In this document: one piece after another, positions 1 through 5,599 of the stretch
Layout of the letters: every line of letters begins with the position of its first letter
How positions within the stretch are numbered: the first letter of the stretch is position 1
Source: an uncultured Ruminococcus sp.
Lineage (GTDB): Bacteria; Bacillota; Clostridia; Oscillospirales; Acutalibacteraceae
NCBI GenBank assembly: GCA_902803035.1
Contig: CADCON010000232.1
Location: 1-11,475, forward strand
Direction of reading: 5' to 3'
DNA: 11,475 bases
Position numbers and translations under genes: made by a program
Notes under the pieces: model-generated
What the model was told of the DNA's origin: nothing
Databases searched by the model: none
Seen by the model: the letters and a program-made list of their open reading frames with translations, nothing else

Positions 1-1
1 C

Positions 2-199
2 GAGACCGCTTCCGAAGCGAAAACTCCCCCGAAAGCCGGCGGCGAGACCGCTTCCGAGGGGAAAACTCCCCCGAAAGCCGGCGGCGAAACCGCTTCCGAG
101 GGGAAAACTACCCCGAAAGCCGGCGGCGAGACCGCTTCCGAAGCGAAAATTACCCCGAAAGCCGGCGGCGAGACCGCTTCCGATGGGAAAACTACCCCG
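2..199 (+). repeat. 42-bp tandem repeat coding a 14-residue unit in the LCP N-terminus
   Basis: Four full units (2-43, 44-85, 86-127, 128-169) and a partial fifth (170-199) each encode ETASEAKTPPKAGG or a close variant. Differences are mainly EA/EG/DG at unit positions 5-6, T/I at 8 and P/T at 9. The unit is exactly 14 codons, so copy-number change would keep the frame. The array probably continues to the left of the window. It lies before the membrane helix, so it should be cytoplasmic. Confidence 0.93.
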
Positions 200-1291
200 G
201 ACAAAAAGAAAAAAGCGAAGGGCGGCAGGATTCCTGGCAAGGTGAAAAGAATTGCCCTGATAGTTTCCATCGTGCTGGCGGTGGGCATCATCGGCATCAT
301 CATTTACGTATGGTACAGCATGAATCAGATCGTGGATTCGATTCATTATGTGCCCAACAGCCTGAACTTCGACAAGGTGGACGTGCTGGTGAGCGAATCG
401 GATTCGTATGACTTCGTGTCACACTCCGACGAAACCAAGAATATTCTTCTTTGCGGCAGCGACATTGACAAATACGGCGTTTCCCGCACTGACAGCATGA
501 TCATTCTCACCATCGACCACCATCACAAGACCATCAAGATGACCTCCCTGATGCGGGATATGTATGTGCAGATTCCGGGGCACGGCAAGAACAAGCTCAA
601 CGCGTCGTTTACTTACGGCGGGGGGGATCTGATTCTCAAGACGGTTTATTCCAACTTCGGGATCAAGATCGACCGCTTCGTGTGCGTGGATTATCAGGTG
701 TTTGCTTCGGTAGTGGACACGCTGGGCGGCGTCGAGGTGGAGATCGAGGCGATGGAGCTGGAGCAGTTCAACAAGTACGTCAAGGGCGGCAAGAAGAACA
801 GAATTGCCAAGGCGGGCACCTATAATATGAACGGGCAGCAGGCGCTTTCCTACTGCCGCATACGCAAGGTGGGCACCGATACCGCCCGCACCGCCAGACA
901 ACGGAAGGTGCTGCGCGAGATCATGAAGAAATGCAAGTCGCTTTCGCCCGTCGAGGCGCAGCGGATTCTCAGCATTGCCGCGCCCTACGTCACCACCAAT
1001 ATGTCGCGCGATGAAATGACCTCGCTTGCGCTGGAAGGGCTGGGATGCCTGCAATACGAAACGCTGGGGCTGCGGATTCCCATGGACGGCGCGTGGTCCG
1101 ACCTGAAGATAAACGGCATATGGTATGTGAGCGTGGATCTCAAAAAGAACGCCCGCTACCTCCATGAATTCATCTACGGCGACAACGAAACGGCGCGGAA
1201 GCTCGCGGAGAAACAGCAGAAGTCTGACGACAAGAAAGCGGACAATGCCAGAGCCGCCTACGAAAGGAAAAACCGGAAGAAAAAGAAATAA
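2..1291 (+). CDS. LytR-CpsA-Psr (LCP) family wall-polymer ligase, 5' end outside the window
   Basis: LCP enzymes attach anionic polymers such as teichoic acids or capsule to peptidoglycan from undecaprenyl-phosphate carriers, on the outer membrane face. The frame is open from nt 2. Counting from there, residues 1-66 are a Lys/Glu/Pro-rich repeat, 67-80 a basic stretch, and 84-104 a single membrane helix. The LCP domain spans about 145-350. It shows RTDS (162-165), the RD pair of LMRDMYVQIP (185-186), LGGVEVEIE (241-249), NGQQALSYCRIR with R286 and R288, and the RTARQR segment (296-301). The C-terminus is charged and ends in lysines. A GTG at 242 could be read as a start, but the 240 upstream bases are stop-free and carry a codon-phased repeat, so the true start is probably outside. 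Family call is firm; the polymer substrate is unknown. A terminator follows directly. Confidence 0.9.
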   Translation, partial: ETASEAKTPPKAGGETASEGKTPPKAGGETASEGKTTPKAGGETASEAKITPKAGGETASDGKTTPDKKKKAKGGRIPGKVKRIALIVSIVLAVGIIGIIIYVWYSMNQIVDSIHYVPNSLNFDKVDVLVSESDSYDFVSHSDETKNILLCGSDIDKYGVSRTDSMIILTIDHHHKTIKMTSLMRDMYVQIPGHGKNKLNASFTYGGGDLILKTVYSNFGIKIDRFVCVDYQVFASVVDTLGGVEVEIEAMELEQFNKYVKGGKKNRIAKAGTYNMNGQQALSYCRIRKVGTDTARTARQRKVLREIMKKCKSLSPVEAQRILSIAAPYVTTNMSRDEMTSLALEGLGCLQYETLGLRIPMDGAWSDLKINGIWYVSVDLKKNARYLHEFIYGDNETARKLAEKQQKSDDKKADNARAAYERKNRKKKK

Positions 1292-1305
1292 CGCGGCTGT
1301 CACAC

Positions 1306-1344
1306 CCCCGATTGATTTGTTTTCACGGATCAACCGGGGTTTTT
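1306..1344 (+). terminator. Rho-independent terminator after the LCP gene
   Basis: An 11-position stem pairs 1306-1316 (CCCCGATTGAT) with 1329-1339 (ATCAACCGGGG), with one mismatch. It is followed at once by five T (1340-1344). It begins 14 bases past the LCP stop codon. Confidence 0.8.
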
Positions 1345-1366
1345 GTGTGGGAAAAGACATTTTCGC

Positions 1367-1394
1367 TTGCATTTTTCCGATATTCTGCTATACT
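1367..1394 (+). promoter_or_regulatory. Sigma-A-type promoter of the argD-like gene
   Basis: TTGCAT (1367-1372) and TATACT (1389-1394) are separated by 16 bp. They lie between the LCP terminator and the aminotransferase start, giving a predicted leader of about 25 nt. Confidence 0.7.
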
Positions 1395-1396
1395 TA

Positions 1397-1412
1397 GTTG
1401 TAAATCTACAAC
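1397..1412. promoter_or_regulatory. Inverted repeat over the transcription start, candidate operator
   Basis: GTTGTA (1397-1402) and TACAAC (1407-1412) form a perfect 6-bp inverted repeat with the spacer AATC. It starts 3 bases past the -10 box, so it covers the expected transcription start and ends just before the GGAG ribosome binding site (1414-1417). That placement suits a repressor site. I do not recognise it as an ArgR box and cannot name the regulator. No regulator gene is nearby. Confidence 0.45.
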
Positions 1413-1426
1413 CGGAGTGACGAAAA

Positions 1427-2608
1427 ATGAATGCAAAAGAAATCATCGACAGGTATAACGGCGCGGTTATCGGCAGCTACGGCAGGCTGGATCTCGCGCT
1501 GGAAAGCGGCAGCGGGGCGCGGGGCGTTGACGCCGACGGGAAGACCTTCATCGACTTCGGCAGCGGCATCGGCACCAATTCGCTCGGTTACGCCGACGAA
1601 GAATGGGCGGACGCCGTGAGCGCGCAGGCGCACAGAATGCAGCACACCTCCAATTATTACTACAATGCCACAGCGGCAGCCTTCGCGGAGAAGCTCACGC
1701 AGATGACCGGCACCGACAAGCTCTTTTTTGGCAACAGCGGCGCGGAGGCGAACGAATGCGCCATCAAGATTGCCCGCAAGCGTTCGTTCGACAAGTACGG
1801 CGACCCCGCGAGATCCACCATCATCACGCTGGTCAATTCCTTCCACGGCAGGACGGTGACCACGCTTTCCGCGACAGGGCAGGAGCATTTCCATCAGTAT
1901 TTCTTCCCCTTCACGCCGGGATTCCGGTATGTCGAAGCCAACAATACGCAGGCCCTCCGGGAGGCGGTGGACGGCACCGTCTGCGCCATCATGTTTGAAT
2001 TCATTCAGGGCGAGGGCGGCGTCAATGTGCTGGAGAGCGGCTTTGTGGACGAGATATTCGCGCTGGCCGACCGGTATGACCTCGCCACGATATCCGATGA
2101 GGTGCAGACCGGCGTGGGACGCACGGCAAAGCTGCTGGCGGCGGAGCATTTCGGTGTGAAGCCTGACATTGTCACGCTCGCCAAAGGACTGGGCGGCGGA
2201 CTTCCGATAGGCGTCTGCCTGACCAGGGGCGAATACGCGGACGTTCTCACGCCGGGCACGCACGGCTCGACTTTCGGCGGCAATCCCGTGGTCTGCGCGG
2301 GCGGTCTTGTCGTGCTGAAACGGCTGTCCGACCCGGCCTTCATGGAGGAGCTTTCGCGCAAGGCGGATTACTTCCGCGGTTCGCTGGCGGCATTGCCGCG
2401 TGTGAAGAGCGTCAGCGGGCTGGGGCTTATGCTTGGCGCGGAATTGGAGGGGATTGCCGCCGCTGATCTTCTCAGGGCCGCGTTTGAAAAGGGGTTACTC
2501 GTGCTGACCGCCAAATCGAAGCTGCGCTGCCTGCCGCCCCTCACGATCACCTATGAGCAGATCGACGCGGGAATGGCCATTCTCAGGGAAATTCTGGAGA
2601 AATGCTGA
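1427..2608 (+). CDS. argD: Acetylornithine aminotransferase-like class III PLP enzyme
   Basis: A PLP-dependent class III (ornithine/acetylornithine type) aminotransferase of 393 residues, the usual length for ArgD. In arginine synthesis ArgD makes N-acetylornithine from the semialdehyde, with glutamate as amino donor. Visible motifs are FGSGIGTNSLG (44-54), GNSGAEANE (102-110) for cofactor phosphate, HGRT (140-143), EGGV (196-199), ISDEVQTGVGR with the pyridine-binding D224, LAKGLGGGLPIG with Schiff-base K253, STFGGNP (281-287), and R367 in LRCLPPL. The start is ATG 1427 with GGAG 9 bases upstream. It stands alone between two terminators with its own promoter and has no arginine-pathway neighbours. 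A related activity on succinylornithine, ornithine or GABA cannot be excluded, so the symbol is less certain than the family. Confidence 0.85.
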   Translation: MNAKEIIDRYNGAVIGSYGRLDLALESGSGARGVDADGKTFIDFGSGIGTNSLGYADEEWADAVSAQAHRMQHTSNYYYNATAAAFAEKLTQMTGTDKLFFGNSGAEANECAIKIARKRSFDKYGDPARSTIITLVNSFHGRTVTTLSATGQEHFHQYFFPFTPGFRYVEANNTQALREAVDGTVCAIMFEFIQGEGGVNVLESGFVDEIFALADRYDLATISDEVQTGVGRTAKLLAAEHFGVKPDIVTLAKGLGGGLPIGVCLTRGEYADVLTPGTHGSTFGGNPVVCAGGLVVLKRLSDPAFMEELSRKADYFRGSLAALPRVKSVSGLGLMLGAELEGIAAADLLRAAFEKGLLVLTAKSKLRCLPPLTITYEQIDAGMAILREILEKC

Positions 2609-2658
2609 ACAAGGGAGCGGGTTCCGTGCCGCGGGAATCCGTAGACACGCAATGACAG

Positions 2659-2695
2659 AACGCCGGGCGCATTTTTGGCGCGTCCGGCGTTTTTT
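2659..2695 (+). terminator. Rho-independent terminator after the argD-like gene
   Basis: A 12-bp GC-rich stem pairs 2659-2670 (AACGCCGGGCGC) with 2680-2691 (GCGTCCGGCGTT) across an 8-nt loop, with one G-U pair. The T run ends at 2695. It starts 50 bases after the stop codon. Confidence 0.88.
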
Positions 2696-2775
2696 ATGTA
2701 AAGAAGCCCCGTCAAAGCCATCCCGTTATAATTCCTCTAAGGGAATTGTCAGAAGAAAAAAGAATCATTCAGCTC

Positions 2776-2804
2776 TTGACAGAGATCCCCTTTTGTATTA
2801 TAAT
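2776..2804 (+). promoter_or_regulatory. Perfect-consensus sigma-A promoter of the DUF4373 gene
   Basis: TTGACA (2776-2781) and TATAAT (2799-2804) are both exact consensus hexamers at the ideal 17-bp spacing. They sit in an AT-rich patch 62 bp before the start codon, so the leader is about 55 nt. An AATTCC/GGAATT inverted repeat (2730-2747) lies upstream and may or may not matter. The 258 bp between the two genes hold the terminator at 2659-2695 and this promoter; I see no other gene there. Confidence 0.88.
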
Positions 2805-2866
2805 ATTCCTTGAAAGGTATTTTTAATTTATGCAAAATGCCAAATAAGAGCTGAAAGGGCGCATGA

Positions 2867-3970
2867 ATGATGGCAAGACCCAAAAAATCGGGACTGGATT
2901 ACTTTACCAAGAGCGTTAACGATATCAGCGATTTCCGCATGATAGAATTGCTGGATCAATACGGGCCGCTCGGCTACATGGTCCGCGACGTGGTGATGAG
3001 CTATATCTATCGGAACGGCTATTATCTGGAGGCTGATCTGAAGCGGTTGGTTCTTCTGGTGATGAGAGACGTCGGCAAGGAGTGGATCGAAAGCCGCGAA
3101 CAGATTCTGGAAATCATTCAATTCTGCGGCGAGATAGGCTATTTTGACAAGGAGCTTCTTGAGCGTTCCGTCATCACCTCCCGCGAGATACAGGAGCTGT
3201 ATGCCTTTGTGACCACCCGCCGCCGTTCCGAGGGCAAAAGGAAATACTGGCTTCTTGACGATGACGATTCCGAAACCGGCGAATGTGAAGATGAAAGCGT
3301 CGAATATGAGGAAGAAACCGGCGAATGTGAAGAAGAAACCGGTGAATATGAAGAAGAAACCGGCGAAAATGAGGAAGAAACCGGCGAATATGAAGATGAA
3401 AGCGGTTTGGGACGCGAAAATGCCGGTTTAGGAGCGCGGGAGGACGTTTCTGCGGAAGAAACCCGCAATCATTCGGATAATGGTGGAGTTATTGCAGCAA
3501 TAATGCCACAAAGTAAAGCAAACAAAAGCAAAGCAAACAAAACAAAATTATATGATAGTAAAGCAGCGGAAAGCAAAGCAAAACAAGACCGCGCGGAAGA
3601 AATTTTCCGCCCGGAAGAAGCCGCTGCCGACGACAAGGCGGATGGAATCGCCGGTCATGATGATCAGGGCGATCTTGATGCTGATTCCGCCGGATACAGA
3701 AGATATACGTATTCCCATTGCATTGATCAGAAAAGATATCCGGGAGCGGAAGGCTCCGGCTGGAACAATGACCCGATTGAAGAATTATATTGTTTCATGA
3801 CCGGAAAGCGTTTTACATCGCATGATTGGCGCGTGCTGGACGGATTACGCGACATGGGCATAGACGATTCCGACATCAGGGAGGCGATGCTGCGGGTTGA
3901 TTCCCGTGGTAAGGAAGACATCCATACCTTCTCCTATTTTGTCCCCATGATACAGGAACAATTGATATAA
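2867..3970 (+). CDS. DUF4373 (Lin1244/Lin1753-type) protein with acidic repeats, phage/plasmid replication-like
   Basis: A 367-residue protein. Residues 4-125 (ARPKKSGLDYF, then YRNGYYLE at 48-55, GYFDKELL at 91-98, ITSREIQELY at 103-112) match the DUF4373 N-terminal domain as I know it from Firmicute phage and integrated-plasmid proteins, often linked to replication initiation. Residues 131-180 are an acidic seven-residue repeat, 181-212 a spacer, and 213-240 a Ser-Lys-Ala linker. Residues 303-367 form a compact, apparently helical C-terminal part that could play the role of a DnaD-like domain, though I see no clear DnaD signature. The start is ATG 2867 with AAAGGG 7 bases upstream; ATG 2870 is an equally good alternative. 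Base composition looks more AT-rich than the neighbours, suggesting acquisition. No phage or plasmid genes flank it. Replication role is inference. Confidence 0.72.
   Translation: MMARPKKSGLDYFTKSVNDISDFRMIELLDQYGPLGYMVRDVVMSYIYRNGYYLEADLKRLVLLVMRDVGKEWIESREQILEIIQFCGEIGYFDKELLERSVITSREIQELYAFVTTRRRSEGKRKYWLLDDDDSETGECEDESVEYEEETGECEEETGEYEEETGENEEETGEYEDESGLGRENAGLGAREDVSAEETRNHSDNGGVIAAIMPQSKANKSKANKTKLYDSKAAESKAKQDRAEEIFRPEEAAADDKADGIAGHDDQGDLDADSAGYRRYTYSHCIDQKRYPGAEGSGWNNDPIEELYCFMTGKRFTSHDWRVLDGLRDMGIDDSDIREAMLRVDSRGKEDIHTFSYFVPMIQEQLI
3272..3406 (+). repeat. 21-bp tandem repeat coding an acidic seven-residue unit
   Basis: Six units of 21 bp (3272-3292 through 3377-3397) and a 9-bp partial seventh encode ETGE(Y/C/N)E(E/D) or the variant ESVEYEE. 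The period is exact and codon-phased. The result is a strongly acidic, probably disordered linker at protein residues 136-180. Confidence 0.9.
3510..3584 (+). repeat. A-rich direct repeats (iteron-like) inside the DUF4373 gene
   Basis: AAAGTAAAGCAAACA (3510-3524) is followed directly by AAAGCAAAGCAAACA (3525-3539), a 14/15 match. AAAGCAAAGCAAA recurs at 3570-3582 in the same 15-bp register. The tract between contains an AT-rich stretch (3539-3560). It encodes the SKANKSKANK...SKAAESKAK linker, so the repeat may be a protein feature, a DNA feature, or both. Confidence 0.75.
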
Positions 3971-4011
3971 CACGCCCGGATGGATTCCTGCGCGAAGCCG
4001 GAATGCTGCTG

Positions 4012-5256
4012 TCAGAAAAGCCTTGACGGGCTAAAAGGCGCGTATCCGGGGTGGTTGTACCCTTTGAGGGCGGCAATGGCGGCGGACGCAGTCATCATGG
4101 CATATACCGGGGCGGAATAGCCCGCGCAGAGGGCGAAAACGCAGCCTTTGTAATTCTCATGCGTCCCCGCCACGGGCAGACCGTCGGCCGGCGTGTCGTA
4201 TTCCATGGAAAACGCGCTGACCGGGCGGCATTCACTTTCCTCCGGGAGAACCTCCCGCAGGCGGCGGGTCAGGCGGGAATGCTCCGCACCGCCGTCTCGT
4301 CCTCTGCCGAAGGGAAGGGGCAGACGGTTCGCCCTGTAGCCCGCGTAGGCCGCCGCGCTGCCGTCCGGACGGATGCAGCAGCCGATACCGCTGCCGAATC
4401 CCCGCAGCAGACACCTTCCCGCCCAGCCTGCGGGATGTCCCGGACGCCCCGCGCGGCAGATGACGGTGAATTCCCTCCTCCGCACACTGCGGCAGGGGAG
4501 CGTGGAAATGCCGTCGCCCCCTGTGGCGAGAATCAGCTTACCGGCGTAGATAACCCGTTGGGTGGAAACGGCGACCGTGACGCTGCCGTCATGTTTCGGG
4601 AGCTGAATGTCCTCGGCGGCGGTGTGCTCGAAGATTTCCGCGCCGTGTCTGGACGCGTCCTTCAGGCAGAGCTGGGTGAGGGCGTAGGCATCCAGCACCG
4701 CGCCGCCGCCCTTGCTCAGAATGCCGCCGGCACAGTCGAACGCAAACGCGTCGGCGGCGGTCTTCCGGCTGAGAAGGGTGCAGCCGGGCAGCCTTTCCCG
4801 CCGGGCGAGGTATTCCGTTTCCAGCAGCGGGGTATCGGAAGGCTGGGAGGTGAAAAGCAGGGAATCCCGCCGTTCAAAGCCGGTTGCCGCGTCCTGCCCG
4901 CCGTATTGCCCGTCCAACCTGCCGCAGAGGTTTTCCAGATCGTCGAGCGCGTCGGTTCCCAATTCCAGGAGCTTCAGCGCGTCGGATATTTCCATGGACC
5001 GGTCAAGTCCCGTGAGGGTGCGGCCCCCGTCGTATTCCGCCGCGCCGGACGAATACGCCGTCCCACCGAAGCCCGCGCAGCCAGCGGTGATCAGAACCGT
5101 TTCCAGCCCCGACTGCGCCGCCGCGAGAGCGCAGAGCGCGCCGGTCAGTCCCCCGCCCACCACGCACACGTCGCAGAATTTATCCTCGCTCAGCCATGGG
5201 TATTTTTGCGGAATCCGTCCGGTCACGGCCGGCGGCAGGCTTTGATTTCTGTTCAT
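4012..5256 (-). CDS. FAD-dependent oxidoreductase (DAO / glycine oxidase-like superfamily)
   Basis: A 414-residue flavoprotein of the D-amino-acid-oxidase-like (DAO) fold. After a short N-terminal extension, the dinucleotide-binding motif VVGGGLTGALCALAA is at 32-46, ending in the beta strand TVLIT (53-57). GFGGTAYSSGAAEYD (62-76) sits where family members bind the flavin and, as I recall, often read STALLQYEIDTPL. GFERRDSLLF (126-135) and LSKGGGAVLDAYALTQ (180-195) follow. LILATGG (241-247) closes the FAD domain. The C-terminal ADGLPVAGTHENYKGCVFAL (357-376) is the usual second flavin-contact region. The start is ATG 5256 with AGGAG (5270-5266) and good spacing. No Rieske or ferredoxin domain is visible. 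It converges with the DUF4373 gene, 41 bp away, and diverges from the surface-protein gene. Substrate cannot be told from sequence. Confidence 0.83.
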   Translation of the reverse strand: MNRNQSLPPAVTGRIPQKYPWLSEDKFCDVCVVGGGLTGALCALAAAQSGLETVLITAGCAGFGGTAYSSGAAEYDGGRTLTGLDRSMEISDALKLLELGTDALDDLENLCGRLDGQYGGQDAATGFERRDSLLFTSQPSDTPLLETEYLARRERLPGCTLLSRKTAADAFAFDCAGGILSKGGGAVLDAYALTQLCLKDASRHGAEIFEHTAAEDIQLPKHDGSVTVAVSTQRVIYAGKLILATGGDGISTLPCRSVRRREFTVICRAGRPGHPAGWAGRCLLRGFGSGIGCCIRPDGSAAAYAGYRANRLPLPFGRGRDGGAEHSRLTRRLREVLPEESECRPVSAFSMEYDTPADGLPVAGTHENYKGCVFALCAGYSAPVYAMMTASAAIAALKGYNHPGYAPFSPSRLF

Positions 5257-5286
5257 GTAAAATATCTCCTTCCGATGAATGGGCGT

Positions 5287-5301
5287 GTCAGCATGGCTGA
5301 C
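5287..5301. promoter_or_regulatory. Hyphenated palindrome upstream of the FAD oxidoreductase
   Basis: GTCAGC-ATG-GCTGAC is a perfect 6-bp inverted repeat with a 3-nt centre, 31-45 bases before the oxidoreductase start codon. On the transcript it would be a small hairpin; on DNA it is a candidate operator. Function is not established. Confidence 0.3.
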
Positions 5302-5395
5302 GGCGTGAATAGGGAGCCGTGTAGATTCTTGGCGGGAAAAACGGCTTTATTCACCGGTGCGGAATTTTTCGGGGCGTGTGGCTTTTTGGCTGTTT

Positions 5396-5425
5396 TGTAT
5401 AGAAAATTTGTGATATTTTTTTGAA
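5396..5425 (-). promoter_or_regulatory. Possible promoter of the FAD oxidoreductase
   Basis: On the minus strand, TTCAAA (5425-5420) and TATACA (5401-5396) have an 18-bp spacer in an AT-rich patch. Each hexamer matches consensus at 4 of 6 positions, so this is a weak call. It would give a leader of about 130 nt. Confidence 0.3.
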
Positions 5426-5441
5426 ATAATTTTGGATTTGG

Positions 5442-5471
5442 TAGACACAAAAGCGGAATGTGTGCTATAAT
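5442..5471 (+). promoter_or_regulatory. Extended -10 promoter of the surface-protein gene
   Basis: TATAAT (5466-5471) is preceded by TGC (5463-5465), an extended -10. TAGACA (5442-5447) is an acceptable -35 at 18 bp. Transcription would start near 5478, giving a leader of about 120 nt before the ATG at 5600. Confidence 0.75.
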
Positions 5472-5477
5472 ACCTTA

Positions 5478-5599
5478 TGAATAAGCGGATGAATGGCGCA
5501 GGCGTCCATCCGCCCCCGCAAGGACGCTTCTGTGAGCGGCGGAAAAATCGGCTGATGCTGCGTTTCCTGCGCCGGATCTGTTATTGGAGGTTTTGCATT
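5478..5599 (+). promoter_or_regulatory. Long, partly structured 5' leader of the surface-protein gene
   Basis: This stretch lies between the promoter and the GGAGG (5586-5590). It contains a perfect 7-bp stem, GCGGATG (5485-5491) with CATCCGC (5507-5513). The frame is open through it from ATG 5477, but that ATG lies at or before the predicted transcription start and has no ribosome binding site, so I treat it as untranslated. I recognise no known riboswitch. Confidence 0.4.

Noticed and set aside
2..199. The regularly spaced repeats at the left edge as a possible CRISPR array
   Set aside because: The units are directly adjacent with no unique spacers, and the 42-bp period is an exact multiple of three continuing an open coding frame.
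419..1372. A 317-codon open frame antisense to the LCP gene
   Set aside because: It runs through the LCP terminator and mirrors a conserved LCP domain.
2553..2813. A small plus-strand open frame overlapping the end of the argD-like gene
   Set aside because: It reads through the argD terminator and the -35/-10 of the next gene and has no ribosome binding site.
4016..4039. Hairpin GCCTT/AAGGC followed by T4 at the end of the FAD oxidoreductase (minus strand)
   Set aside because: The stem is only 5 bp and lies within the last codons of the gene with a short T tract, so it is too weak to call a terminator.
4051..5424. A 457-codon open frame on the plus strand opposite the FAD oxidoreductase
   Set aside because: It lies antisense to a clearly recognisable flavoprotein, is rich in Arg/Ala/Gly low-complexity sequence, matches no family I know and has no ribosome binding site. 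It is a by-product of GC-rich codon bias.
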